Shown one piece after another: positions 44,700 to 54,537 of a stretch of 64,000 bases of DNA (position 1 is the stretch's first letter; the number at the start of each line of letters is the position of its first letter). The stretch is taken from NCBI RefSeq assembly GCF_015210005.1, contig NZ_MU158698.1, positions 2,153,337 to 2,217,336 on the forward strand. Direction: 5' to 3'. The stretch comes from Sphingobacterium hungaricum (GTDB lineage: Bacteria; Bacteroidota; Bacteroidia; Sphingobacteriales; Sphingobacteriaceae). The notes below the pieces were generated by a model. It was not told where the DNA came from. It was given only the letters and a program-made list of their open reading frames with translations, and did no database searches. A program made the translations under genes and the position numbers.

Positions 44700-46363
44700 A
44701 TGAAAAGAAAATTAAATTTTGGAAGACTTGAAAGCAAATTATTAGTCATATTGGCTTTTCTATTTTGTTGGATATTTTTGCAATCCTGCAATAAGGATAG
44801 TTCAGTATCTGATTCTGTAACGCTTTCTGTGAAGCTTATTGGAGTTTCTAGTGATGATCAATCCCTTGGAGACAATGGAGTAGCCAAAACAGCATCAGTT
44901 TATGCATACCAGACGGTAAGTCAAATAAATGATGTTCAGTTTGCTTCCAGTCCATTTTCTGACCGATATGATTTTAATCTCACAGTAGCTAAAGACCAAT
45001 TTGCGGAAATCGCTGGAAAGGAAACATTAAGTTTGTTAGGTAAAAATGTATCAACCAATTTGGCTGCGACTTTATCGCCATTAGGTACAAATGTGCATTA
45101 CCGAATGGTGATTTATAAACATGATAACCCAAGTAACAGCAGTTCTGATGCGACTTATGTAGCCGATTATGAATATACTGCGGTTGGCGCTGTGGGTGGT
45201 AATCCTTCATTTTATTTAAATGACGGCGAATATTATACATTTATATTTTATTCAACAAATCAGACAGCAACACAGTCAATCAATGCCTCGCAAAAATTAA
45301 ATAGTGCTACATTGCCTAATTTAGTTGGAGACCAGAATTTTATGTACCAGAGAATTACGCGATTATTATCCAAAGGGGATAATGTATTGGAAGTTGAATT
45401 AGTACATAAATTTACCGAAGTAACCATTAATTTGGACGCCTCTGACATCAGCGGAACCATCGAAAGTATTGGAACTATTACACTCCCTCATTACGCTCAG
45501 GCAAATGCAAACCTACTACAGGGGCGATTTCGTATGTGGGAACAGCGACAACAAAAGTTATTCCTTTTACTGTAGCAAGTAACAAAAAAACAGCTACAAC
45601 CGGTTCAGTTAAAATCTGCCACCCAACAATTACTTCATTGAGTATCCCTTCGATGCGAATTGTCTCTCAAACCTCTGATAAGACAGCAACACCAGCCGCG
45701 ATAACTGGGATTGCCATAAATCCAGGAATGAAATATACACTGAATGGAGCTATTGAACGAAAACCAATAGTGGTCGGCACTACGAGTTGGGCGCCCGCTA
45801 AATTAATGTATAACGGAGCGAGTACTACTAAGAAATACTATTTCGCCGCTGCGCAAAATTCGAGTAGTACTTATTGGAATCCATACACATTAGTTCCAAC
45901 TACATCAAATGCAGCGAACCCGAAATATAGTGAAGCCACCGATCCTTGTACTTTGGTGACGACACATGGAGGGAATTGGATTTTACCTAGTGATGCGGAT
46001 AGAATTACTTTAACAACATTAACAAACTCAAGTTCAACAAATAGTGTAAATTCAGACGGTATTACCTTGACGGGTTTTAGTGGAGTGTTTATAGGAACAC
46101 CTACAGTTCCTACGGTTTCGACGCAAGTTGATAATTATTTTTTCATCTATAGAGCAGGATATGTTACCGGTACAGCGGCTCCAGTTACCAATGTAGGCCG
46201 TTATTGGACTAAAACTATACCAGATGGTACAGGCGCGTATCCATCTAATTCCTATAGGTATTTTAATGTGCAGGCTTCTCCAACAAAATCACTCAGTGAA
46301 GGTACCGGAGTTAGTGCAAGCTCAAATCTACATTACACAATTAGATGTGTAAAGCGAACATAG
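44700..46363 (+). pseudogene. Fimbrillin-family lipoprotein gene with a frameshift
   Basis: Two overlapping frames (44700-45575 and about 45524-46363) form one protein of about 554 residues. The first has a lipoprotein signal (IFLQSCNKDS) and fimbrillin-like beta-rich repeats. The second continues the same composition and ends after GGNWILPSDADR and IRCVKRT. One added base in the GGGG run at 45521-45524 restores a single frame through NLLQGAISYVGTATTK. It would be a surface adhesin or minor fimbrial subunit if intact. A sequencing error or phase variation is possible, as the break is in a short G run. Confidence 0.75.
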
Positions 46364-46432
46364 ATAAGTCAATTTTAGAATCATAAAAGAAACGTATAAA
46401 TTGTATAACTGTCAAGATATTGATCATGTCTA

Positions 46433-46464
46433 GGATGTTCCAAAGGAGCATCCCGTTTTTTTTT
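46433..46464 (+). terminator. Terminator after the fimbrillin gene
   Basis: GGATGTTCC and GGAGCATCC form a stem with one G-U pair and a 3-base loop, followed by a run of nine T. Confidence 0.75.
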
Positions 46465-46501
46465 GGCTCAAAACATAAATCATTGTTCTTTATTCCTTAG
46501 T

Positions 46502-47671
46502 CTAAAATACTCTTCTATTCCCTAAGCTCCTTAAATAAAAATACCCCAATAGTCCACATATTAATGATCCGATCAGGATAGCAAATTTAGCTTCTTCGAC
46601 AAATAAGGGGTCGGAGAATGAAAGCATGGAAATAAAAATGGACATTGTAAATCCAATCCCGCCTAATAACCCAACACCGAAGATGTGTTTCCATGTGGCT
46701 TTTGCAGGAAGTTGTGATAAACCTAATTTAATACATAGCCAGCATGTTCCGAAAATGCCAAATGATTTCCCTAACAATAATCCCAGCATAATCCCTAATC
46801 CCAAGGGCGAACTTAAGCCGCTGATCATTTCGGGATGAATCGTGATGTTGGTGTTAACCAAAGCGAAAAGTGGAATAATTAGAAAATTCACTGGTATGTT
46901 TAAGCCATGTTCTATTTTTTCTAGGGCTGATGTATTTGCATAAACTTTCGTTGGGATCGTCATTGCGACAAGCACACCAGCAATCGTTGCATGGATGCCT
47001 GAATGATGGATAAAATACCAAATAAAAATCCCTGGAATTAAATAGCACCAGATATTTCTGACGCCAAAGCGATTGAACAGAAAGAGCAAAGTCAAAATCG
47101 CACCCGCATAAATCAAATAATTATAATTTAATGATCCCGAATAGAATACGGCAATCACTAAAATAGCTAGAAGATCGTCGACGATTGCCAATGCCGCTAG
47201 GAAAATTTTTAAACTCGCGGGAACGCTTTTGCCGAGAATTGAAATCACAGCTAAGGCGAAAGCAATATCGGTTGCCATTGGGATTCCCCAACCATTGTTA
47301 GTCGGTTCGTTGTGGTTGAAAGAAATATAGATCAATGCCGGAACAATCGCGCCGCCCATTGCTGCAAAAATCGGAAGTGCCGCTTTTTTAGGGGACGATA
47401 ATTCTCCCGTCAACAGTTCCTTTTTTATTTCTAAACCAACCAAAAGAAAAAAGACAGCCATCAAACCATCATCAATCCATTGCTTGAGTGTATAACTGAG
47501 ATGAATACTGTTATTCTCGAATCCAATTTTGGTTCCCAATAGCTGATTGAATGCATCGGCAAGTGGACTGTTGGCAATGATTAAGGAGAGGATCACACAA
47601 ATGCCCAATAAGATTCCGGCACCCGTGCTTGATTGTGTTAAATTTTGTACTCGTTGTTTGAATGTTGACAT
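46502..47671 (-). CDS. nhaA: Na+/H+ antiporter NhaA
   Basis: An inner-membrane antiporter of about 389 residues that expels sodium in exchange for protons. It has about twelve hydrophobic segments, the paired catalytic aspartates in AALAIVDDLLAILVIAVFYS and the conserved HSGIHATIAGVLVAM. The start at 47671 (MSTFKQRVQNL) is preferred over one six codons upstream. A dispersed-type palindrome (47704-47731) lies upstream, between it and the ABC permease gene. Confidence 0.95.
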   Translation of the reverse strand: MSTFKQRVQNLTQSSTGAGILLGICVILSLIIANSPLADAFNQLLGTKIGFENNSIHLSYTLKQWIDDGLMAVFFLLVGLEIKKELLTGELSSPKKAALPIFAAMGGAIVPALIYISFNHNEPTNNGWGIPMATDIAFALAVISILGKSVPASLKIFLAALAIVDDLLAILVIAVFYSGSLNYNYLIYAGAILTLLFLFNRFGVRNIWCYLIPGIFIWYFIHHSGIHATIAGVLVAMTIPTKVYANTSALEKIEHGLNIPVNFLIIPLFALVNTNITIHPEMISGLSSPLGLGIMLGLLLGKSFGIFGTCWLCIKLGLSQLPAKATWKHIFGVGLLGGIGFTMSIFISMLSFSDPLFVEEAKFAILIGSLICGLLGYFYLRSLGNRRVF

Positions 47672-47703
47672 TTTTTCTCTAAAATTCAAGATTTATAAAA
47701 ACT

Positions 47704-47731
47704 GTAAAGACGCACATGTATGCGTCTTTAC
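47704..47731. repeat. GTAAAGACGCA palindrome
   Basis: GTAAAGACGCA and TGCGTCTTTAC with a 6-base centre. I recall similar GTAGAGACGCA palindromes scattered in Bacteroidetes genomes. No T run, so it is probably a repeat, not a terminator. Confidence 0.6.
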
Positions 47732-47784
47732 CAATACTAATTTTAAAATTCGCGGAATATCTTTCAAATTCTCTTGCTTGAAAT

Positions 47785-49104
47785 TTAGGCTTTATAATTA
47801 AACCATTTTATCATTTCTTTGAAACTTGCTTTCTTCCCATACATCAGGATTCCTACTCTGTAAATTCGCGCAGCGACCCAAGCTACGAAGATAAAGGTTG
47901 CGAAAAGAATAACAGCTGATGTGATTATTTCCCAAAGAGGAACGCCAAAAGGAATGCGAACAATCATTGCAATCGGAGAAGTGAATGGAATAAAACTTAA
48001 CCAAGTTGCTAAAGTGCCATTTGGATCATCCGTTAAAACAGCAAACGATAAGGCATAAGTAATCAATAATGGCAATGTGATCGGCATTGTAAATTGATTG
48101 GCTTCGGTTTCAGAATCCACTGCCGAACCAACAGCAGCGAACAACGCGCTGTACAATAAATAACCGCCAATAAAAAATATCAAAAAGCAGGTAATAATTT
48201 CTGGAAAATTAATGGATTCTAAAGCCGTATTGAAATCAAAACCAGAGGATTGAGACACTTTTTCAACATCTTGAATAGGGGAGTTCTGTGTCATTTGAGC
48301 CGCCACATCTTCTTTGTTTATTAAAAATGTAGTAGCGACAGTCAATAGACCTGTGCTTAAGATAATCCACAGTAGAAATTGCGTAATCCCTACCATTCCT
48401 ATCCCGACAATTTTGCCCATCATAAGCTGGAATGGTTTGACAGAAGAAATAATAACTTCGATAATTCGGCTGGTTTTTTCCTCGATCACGCCTCGCATCA
48501 CCTGAACACCGTATAGAAATACAGCGAAATAAATGATTATACATAACACGAATGCAATCCCCATCGCAATTCCAGTTTGGCCATCTTTCTCTTCGCCAGT
48601 TGCCAACACTTCTTTGGAAGCAATAATCACATCTGAATTTACGCTTTTAATCGAGTCGGCATTAATGCCCATGCTTTTATACGCATTCGTTTTAATAATA
48701 TCGCTGAGCTGATCACTTACTTTGCCTTGTATCGAGATATTTGGTTTGCCTGCTGAAAGAAATTCTATCTTACGGCTTTCGTAAAAATCTTTGGGAATGT
48801 ACAGCAGGTTTGTATTTCCTTTGTCTTCGTTTTTAGGAAGAGCTGCAATTTCTTGTTGCAGGCTTTCGTTTGTGGTTACGAAAGTTAAATTTTTATTGTT
48901 TTCCAATTGATTTGCCACGGACCCCTGCTCATCAATCACGCGCACAAAAGCGTGTTTGTCTTCTTTACTTTTAATCGAAAAATAGATTACTGCAGCGTAT
49001 CCGCCAATAAAAAGTATTGGAAAGATAAACGTGATCAGTAAAAAAGATTTCTTTTTAACCCGGCTTAAATACTCACGCTGTATAATTAATAAAATCTTAT
49101 TCAT
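47785..49104 (-). CDS. ABC-2 type transporter permease (NatB-like)
   Basis: The 439-residue protein has an N-terminal membrane helix, a large periplasmic loop (about residues 45-175) and a cluster of five to six membrane segments in the C-terminal half, the layout of the ABC2_membrane_3/NatB group. The motif VMRGVIEEKTSRIIEVIISS with the conserved EEK is present. It should form an exporter with the ATPase gene upstream, whose stop it overlaps by 8 bases. The NatAB group includes sodium exporters, and NhaA is next to it, but the cargo here is unknown. Confidence 0.88.
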   Translation of the reverse strand: MNKILLIIQREYLSRVKKKSFLLITFIFPILFIGGYAAVIYFSIKSKEDKHAFVRVIDEQGSVANQLENNKNLTFVTTNESLQQEIAALPKNEDKGNTNLLYIPKDFYESRKIEFLSAGKPNISIQGKVSDQLSDIIKTNAYKSMGINADSIKSVNSDVIIASKEVLATGEEKDGQTGIAMGIAFVLCIIIYFAVFLYGVQVMRGVIEEKTSRIIEVIISSVKPFQLMMGKIVGIGMVGITQFLLWIILSTGLLTVATTFLINKEDVAAQMTQNSPIQDVEKVSQSSGFDFNTALESINFPEIITCFLIFFIGGYLLYSALFAAVGSAVDSETEANQFTMPITLPLLITYALSFAVLTDDPNGTLATWLSFIPFTSPIAMIVRIPFGVPLWEIITSAVILFATFIFVAWVAARIYRVGILMYGKKASFKEMIKWFNYKA

Positions 49105-50035
49105 AGGAAGGGGAGGTCGTTAAGTAATTAATGGAAGTAACTTGATGAATGAAAATATCGTGCATAGACGGGATAGTTTCAATAATCTGCTGGATATGGA
49201 TCTGTGGAATCAAAGCCAAAAGCACATTGTTCAGCGAGGCTCCATCATGCAGTTTTATTTTAACCTTGGCATCTTCTCCAGGTTTATTCTCAACAATTTC
49301 AAATAGATCCGGAAAATTAAAAGCCGGCTCTTGTCCATCGAAAGCAGTGTAGTCAATCGTGAATGTATTCGTTTGGTATTGCTTTTTGATGTCTTTTACT
49401 GGGCCATCAAGGATTTTTTTCGATTTATTGATCAATGCGATATTGTCGCATAATTCTTCGACCGATTCCATTCGGTGTGTCGAATAGATAATTGTCGCGC
49501 CTTTTTGATTCAATTCTAAAATTTCATTTTGAATAATTTCTGCATTGACCGGGTCAAATCCAGAAAATGGTTCATCCAAGATAATCAGTTCTGGATCATG
49601 AATGACAGTAGCTACGAACTGAACTTTCTGTTGCATACCTTTACTCAAATCTTCGACTTTCTTATCCCACCAGGTTTCCATCTGCAATTTTTCAAACCAA
49701 AACTTGATCCGTTGTTTTGCATCCTGCTTACTTAAGCCTTTTAACTGAGCTAAATAAATCATCTGCTCGCCGATCTGCATCTTTTTATACAAACCACGTT
49801 CCTCAGGAAGATAACCGATGCGGTTAATGTGATCTTGGTTTAATGGCTGTCCATCAAATAAAATTTCTCCAGAATCTGGCGCAGTTATTTGGTTAATGAT
49901 GCGGATTAATGATGTTTTTCCTGCACCATTTGGCCCTAATAATCCAAATATCTTTCCTGACGGAATAAAAATTGAAACATCATCCAATGCGCGATGGCTG
50001 GCATATTGTTTTACAATGTGACGAATATCTAACAT
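49097..50035 (-). CDS. ABC transporter ATP-binding protein (NatA-like)
   Basis: The 312-residue ATPase has the Walker A motif LLGPNGAGKTSLIRI, the signature DLSKGMQQKVQF, Walker B LIILDEPFSGFDP and the H-loop YSTHRME. The last 80 residues are a DUF4162-type C-terminal domain. It drives the permease encoded downstream in a two-gene operon. Confidence 0.93.
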   Translation of the reverse strand: MLDIRHIVKQYASHRALDDVSIFIPSGKIFGLLGPNGAGKTSLIRIINQITAPDSGEILFDGQPLNQDHINRIGYLPEERGLYKKMQIGEQMIYLAQLKGLSKQDAKQRIKFWFEKLQMETWWDKKVEDLSKGMQQKVQFVATVIHDPELIILDEPFSGFDPVNAEIIQNEILELNQKGATIIYSTHRMESVEELCDNIALINKSKKILDGPVKDIKKQYQTNTFTIDYTAFDGQEPAFNFPDLFEIVENKPGEDAKVKIKLHDGASLNNVLLALIPQIHIQQIIETIPSMHDIFIHQVTSINYLTTSPSYE

Positions 50036-50113
50036 GCTGCTAATTTAGTAGCCATAAAATAACAAAAAATATTTTGTACACGAGTTAAATAATCGCAATT
50101 CCTCGATTTATCT

Positions 50114-50121
50114 TAACTTTG
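50114..50121 (+). promoter_or_regulatory. Candidate -7 box immediately before engB
   Basis: TAACTTTG is an exact TAnnTTTG match ending only 3 bases before the engB ATG at 50125. If used, transcription would start at or near the ATG and the mRNA would be leaderless. A TTG at the usual distance upstream is missing, so the call is partial. Confidence 0.4.
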
Positions 50122-50124
50122 TGC

Positions 50125-50763
50125 ATGCTGATAAAAAATGCAGAATTTATTTGTAGCAATACAGAGGTAAGCAAATTACCAGAACCGTCGATTCCCGAAT
50201 ACGCTTTTATCGGGCGTTCGAATGTTGGGAAATCATCATTGATCAATTCAATTACAGGAAAAAAAGGTTTAGCAAAAACCTCGCAAAAACCTGGAAAAAC
50301 ACAGCTTATCAATCATTTTTTGATTGATAAAACTTGGTATATGGTCGATTTGCCAGGATATGGCTTTGCTGTAACCTCCAAAAAGAACCGCGCTGATTGG
50401 GAACGGTTTATCCGACGCTACCTGACACAGCGTGAAAACTTACAATGTGTATTCGTATTGGTTGATAGCCGACACGAACCTCAAAAGATAGATGTGGATT
50501 TTTGTTGCTGGTTAGGTGAAAAGGGATTGCCATTTATGCTGATTTTTACCAAAGCTGACAAACAGTCGGGCGTAAAATCGGACCAGAATATGGCGAAGTT
50601 TCGCAAAACCTTGTCTCAATGGTTTGAAGAAGTTCCTCCTACATTTTTGACCTCAGCTGAAAAGAAAGAAGGTGGGGATGCAATTATCGAAGTCATACGT
50701 GAAATCAATGCAAATTTTCAGAATCCACTAATACCTCAAGAACCGGAAGACGAAGAAGAATGA
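50125..50763 (+). CDS. engB: Ribosome biogenesis GTPase EngB (YsxC/YihA)
   Basis: An essential GTPase in 50S subunit assembly. The 212-residue protein has the G1 loop GRSNVGKSSLINSI, the switch/G3 VDLPGYGFA, G4 TKADK and the C-terminal SAEKKEG region. The start MLIKNAEF fits the family; the ubiA-type gene overlaps its stop by 4 bases, so the two are probably translated from one mRNA. Confidence 0.94.
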   Translation: MLIKNAEFICSNTEVSKLPEPSIPEYAFIGRSNVGKSSLINSITGKKGLAKTSQKPGKTQLINHFLIDKTWYMVDLPGYGFAVTSKKNRADWERFIRRYLTQRENLQCVFVLVDSRHEPQKIDVDFCCWLGEKGLPFMLIFTKADKQSGVKSDQNMAKFRKTLSQWFEEVPPTFLTSAEKKEGGDAIIEVIREINANFQNPLIPQEPEDEEE

Positions 50764-51611
50764 AGAAATACCTCTCTTTAGTTTTATTTGCCCATAGTAT
50801 TTTTGCGCTTCCATTTGCTATTATCGGATTCTTCTTGGCATTAGATACAACGACAAATCAATTTAACTGGCTGTTGTTTGTGTTGATGCTGATTTGTATG
50901 GTGACCGCCAGAAATGCGGCGATGGCGTTTAATCGGTATTTGGATAGAGATATTGATGCGGCAAATCCGAGAACAGCGATACGGGACATTCCGGCAGGGA
51001 GAATATCAGCCAATCAGGCTTTGATCTTTACGATTATTAATTGTGCGATTTTCTGTATGGCGACTTATTTTATTAATCCGCTTTGTTTCGCGCTTTCTCC
51101 AATAGCGTTGTTTGTCGTTTTATTTTATTCATACACGAAAACGATTACACCTTTATGCCATTTGGTGCTGGGTTTGGGATTGGGACTTGCGCCGATTGGG
51201 GCTTATTTGGTCGTAACCGGAGCATTTAATATCATTCCTATATTTTATGGGTTGGCAGTTTTGACTTGGGTGAGCGGTTTTGATATTATTTATGCTTTGC
51301 AAGATGAAGAATTTGACAGAGAAAATGGACTGAATTCTATTCCTGCAAATTTTGGAGGAAAAAATGCATTGCGTATTTCTGAAGTACTGCATGTGCTGTC
51401 TTTTATCTTCGTTTTGTTGCCTGCCTTTTATATGGAAGTCGGGATTCTATATTATATAGGTGTGGCTTTTTATGGAGCATTATTAATTTATCAGCATCGC
51501 ATTGTCAGCGTAGATGATTTATCTCGGGTGAATAGGGCATTTATGACGACGAACGGGGTGGCTTCCGTGATATTCGCCGTTTTTTACCTTTTGGATACTT
51601 GGTTAAAATAG
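50760..51611 (+). CDS. UbiA-family prenyltransferase (UbiA-like, MenA/UbiA branch)
   Basis: A 283-residue integral membrane enzyme with eight to nine hydrophobic segments. Both Asp-rich sites of the family are present: AFNRYLDRDIDAANPRTA and DIIYALQDEEFDRENG, matching the UbiA_other subgroup linked to menaquinone or ubiquinone biosynthesis. Bacteroidetes make menaquinone, so a quinone role is likely but the acceptor is not defined. It follows engB with a 4-base overlap. Confidence 0.88.
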   Translation: MKKYLSLVLFAHSIFALPFAIIGFFLALDTTTNQFNWLLFVLMLICMVTARNAAMAFNRYLDRDIDAANPRTAIRDIPAGRISANQALIFTIINCAIFCMATYFINPLCFALSPIALFVVLFYSYTKTITPLCHLVLGLGLGLAPIGAYLVVTGAFNIIPIFYGLAVLTWVSGFDIIYALQDEEFDRENGLNSIPANFGGKNALRISEVLHVLSFIFVLLPAFYMEVGILYYIGVAFYGALLIYQHRIVSVDDLSRVNRAFMTTNGVASVIFAVFYLLDTWLK

Positions 51612-51704
51612 AGGCATATTTTAAATTATTTGACTAAATATTGCGAATTTTATTGTCATTCCACTTTGAAATCCTAATATTTGCAGAAATCTTACTTTTA
51701 ATTA

Positions 51705-54116
51705 ATGGCAAAAAATTTACTGATAGTAGAGTCACCAGCGAAAGCTAAAACCATCGAAGGATATTTGGGGAGCGATTTCTTAGTGAAATCGAGTTATGGG
51801 CATATTCGGGATTTAGTCAAGACGGACGACGCCATTGATACGGCAAATAACTTTGAGCAGAAGTACGAAGTCCCATCGGATAAAAAAGCTGTTGTCAGCG
51901 AATTAAAGAAATTAGCAAAGGCGGCCGAGACGGTGTGGCTAGCGTCCGATGAGGACCGCGAGGGGGAAGCTATTTCCTGGCATTTGTACGAAACTTTAGG
52001 ATTGAATGAAGGCAAAACAAAGCGTATTGTTTTTCATGAAATCACCAAACCTGCGATTTTAAAAGCCATTGAATCGCCAAGAAGTATAGATTATAATTTA
52101 GTAAATGCACAACAAGCACGCCGTGTATTGGATCGTTTGGTAGGTTTTGAATTGTCTCCGGTTTTATGGAGAAAAGTAAAACCATCGCTTTCGGCTGGTC
52201 GCGTGCAATCTGTCGCTGTTCGTCTTATTGTCGAACGAGAGCGAGAAATAAATAAATTTACTGCGGAAGCAGCTTTTAAGGTTGTTGCGATTTTTGGAAC
52301 ATCGGAGAATGGGAAAGAACAGTTTAAAGCTGAATTGCCCCAGCGCTTCAAAAAGAAAGAAGAAGCACAGAAATTTTTGTCGGATTGCATTGCGGCAGCA
52401 TTTTCTATTGCTAGCTTAGAAAAGAAACCTGGAAAACGTACGCCTGCAGCTCCATTTACAACGTCAACATTGCAACAAGAAGCCAGTCGTAAATTGGGGT
52501 TCTCCGTTGCGAGGACAATGCAAGTTGCACAGCGTTTGTATGAAGCAGGACGTATAACCTATATGCGTACCGATTCTGTAAACTTGAGTGATACTGCGAT
52601 TCAAGCAGCTGAAAAAGAAATCAACAAAGCTTACGGCGAAAAATACCATAAGCTTAGAAGATATAAAACCAAATCTGCGGGTGCTCAAGAAGCGCACGAG
52701 GCGATTCGCCCAACATATTTTTCTGATCACAGCATCGATGGAGATAATCCGGAAAAACGATTGTACGAATTGATTTGGAAAAGAGCGATTGCTTCGCAAA
52801 TGAGTGAAGCGGAGTTTGAAAAAACAACAGCGAAGATTACTGTTTCTACACGTTCGGAAGAATTAGTAGCAACAGGAGAAATCATGACTTTTGATGGATT
52901 TTTGAAAGTCTATATGGAATCTTCGGATGACGATGATACAGATTTGTCGACCGACAACGATAGCGACAATGCTTTGTTGCCACCATTGCAAAAAGGACAA
53001 GATTTGTTCTTGCGGACGATGTCAGCAACTGAACGATTCTCAAGACCGCCTGCACGTTATACGGAGGCATCTCTGGTGAAGAAGCTGGAAGAATTGGGAA
53101 TAGGTAGACCTTCTACTTATGCACCTACGATTTCTACCATTCAAAACCGAGGTTACGTTGTGAAGGAAGATCGCGATGGCAAAGAACGCCGTTTTGATGT
53201 TATCCTATTAGAGAAAGGTCAGGTTACCGAATCTACTAAAACAGAAATGACTGGTGCGGAACGCAATAAAATGTTCCCGACAGATATCGGTGTTTTGGTA
53301 AATGATTTTCTGGTTGAACATTTCAAAGATATTGTCGATTACCATTTTACTGCTTCAGTAGAAAAGGAATTTGATGAGATTGCTCAGGGAGAGAAAGAAT
53401 GGACAAAAATGTTAAAGGATTTTTATGGTCCTTTTCATATTGATGTTCAAGATACGCTAGAAAATGCCGACCGGGCGACACATGAGCGCGATCTGGGCGT
53501 TGATCCGGCATCGGGCAAACCAGTTTCTGTGCGCGTAGGAAGATTTGGGCCTTTGGTTCAGATTGGCGCTGCGGATGATGAAGAAAAACCTCGATTTGCT
53601 TCGCTTCGAAAAGGTCAGATGATTGAAACGATTACTTTCGAAGAAGCGATGGACTTGTTCAATCTGCCGAAGAAAGTTGGTGAATTTGAAGATAAAGACA
53701 TGACGGTAGCTATCGGACGTTTTGGTCCATACATTCGTCACGATTCTTCTTTTTATTCGTTGCCAAAAGGAGTTGATCCTTTGGATGTAACGAAAGATGA
53801 AGCAATTCAGATTATTCAGGAAAAAAGACAAAAGGACATTGATAAAGTGATTCGTGTATTTGAAGAGAATGCAGAAGCACAAATTGAAAATGGACGCTGG
53901 GGACCATTCGTTCGTTTTGGGAAACAAAACTTAAAGATTCCGAAAGGAACTGAAGTGGAGAAAATCACCTACGAAGATGTGTTGAAATGGGCTGAGGCAG
54001 ATCCGAAAGCCAAATCAGCAAAAGGTGCAAAAGCATCGAAAAGTACAGCTAAGGCTGCGCCGAAAACAGCAAAAAAAACAACAGCACGTAAAACAGTTGC
54101 TAAAGCCAAAAAATAA
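51705..54116 (+). CDS. topA: DNA topoisomerase I
   Basis: Relaxes negative supercoils. The 803-residue protein starts with the TOPRIM domain (LLIVESPAKAKTIEGYLG, then ASDEDREGEAISWHL), continues with the type IA core carrying the active tyrosine in RITYMRTDSVNLS and ends in several C-terminal repeats (SVRVGRFGPLVQIG and similar), followed by a basic Lys/Ala-rich tail. No Cys zinc fingers are present, as usual in this phylum. Followed by a small gene and cmk in a close unit. Confidence 0.96.
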   Translation: MAKNLLIVESPAKAKTIEGYLGSDFLVKSSYGHIRDLVKTDDAIDTANNFEQKYEVPSDKKAVVSELKKLAKAAETVWLASDEDREGEAISWHLYETLGLNEGKTKRIVFHEITKPAILKAIESPRSIDYNLVNAQQARRVLDRLVGFELSPVLWRKVKPSLSAGRVQSVAVRLIVEREREINKFTAEAAFKVVAIFGTSENGKEQFKAELPQRFKKKEEAQKFLSDCIAAAFSIASLEKKPGKRTPAAPFTTSTLQQEASRKLGFSVARTMQVAQRLYEAGRITYMRTDSVNLSDTAIQAAEKEINKAYGEKYHKLRRYKTKSAGAQEAHEAIRPTYFSDHSIDGDNPEKRLYELIWKRAIASQMSEAEFEKTTAKITVSTRSEELVATGEIMTFDGFLKVYMESSDDDDTDLSTDNDSDNALLPPLQKGQDLFLRTMSATERFSRPPARYTEASLVKKLEELGIGRPSTYAPTISTIQNRGYVVKEDRDGKERRFDVILLEKGQVTESTKTEMTGAERNKMFPTDIGVLVNDFLVEHFKDIVDYHFTASVEKEFDEIAQGEKEWTKMLKDFYGPFHIDVQDTLENADRATHERDLGVDPASGKPVSVRVGRFGPLVQIGAADDEEKPRFASLRKGQMIETITFEEAMDLFNLPKKVGEFEDKDMTVAIGRFGPYIRHDSSFYSLPKGVDPLDVTKDEAIQIIQEKRQKDIDKVIRVFEENAEAQIENGRWGPFVRFGKQNLKIPKGTEVEKITYEDVLKWAEADPKAKSAKGAKASKSTAKAAPKTAKKTTARKTVAKAKK

Positions 54117-54121
54117 TTTTT

Positions 54122-54535
54122 ATGAAGAAAGATCTTCCTGAAAATATTGTTCGTGAGATTTCGATTGCAGTTGTTCTGGAGTCTGAATCACCGACCGAAA
54201 AAAATTGGCATGTATATTTGGTCAATGAAAAATCTGAACCACTGAAAAATGTTTTCGTCACATCAAAAGGATATGGCGTAAAAGAAGGAAAAGATGTGAA
54301 AACGTCGACCCTGCGTCAATTTCTTGCTGATGTAGCTTCAAACTCTTTTATTAAGATCGAAGCGATCGACGAACAGGTTTTTGGATTAACGAATGAGTAT
54401 TGGCTAAGTTATTACATTGACGAAGTCATTTATGATAAAAAATATATTTTCCTGCCGGAAAGTATTGTGGATAGCAATTTAGTACGGGTGCCTCTGGTGA
54501 ATAAACCAGGTGTAGTTATAGGAGGAATGAATTAA
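54122..54535 (+). CDS. Conserved-type hypothetical protein between topA and cmk
   Basis: The 137-residue protein has no signal or membrane segment and looks like a compact alpha/beta fold. Characteristic stretches are KNWHVYLVNEKSEPLKNVFV and LTNEYWLSYYIDEVIYDKKY. I recall homologues in Bacteroidetes that are sometimes mislabelled as phenylalanyl-tRNA synthetase alpha, but nothing supports that function. Five bases after topA and two before cmk, so probably one operon. Confidence 0.72.
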   Translation: MKKDLPENIVREISIAVVLESESPTEKNWHVYLVNEKSEPLKNVFVTSKGYGVKEGKDVKTSTLRQFLADVASNSFIKIEAIDEQVFGLTNEYWLSYYIDEVIYDKKYIFLPESIVDSNLVRVPLVNKPGVVIGGMN

Positions 54536-54537
54536 AG

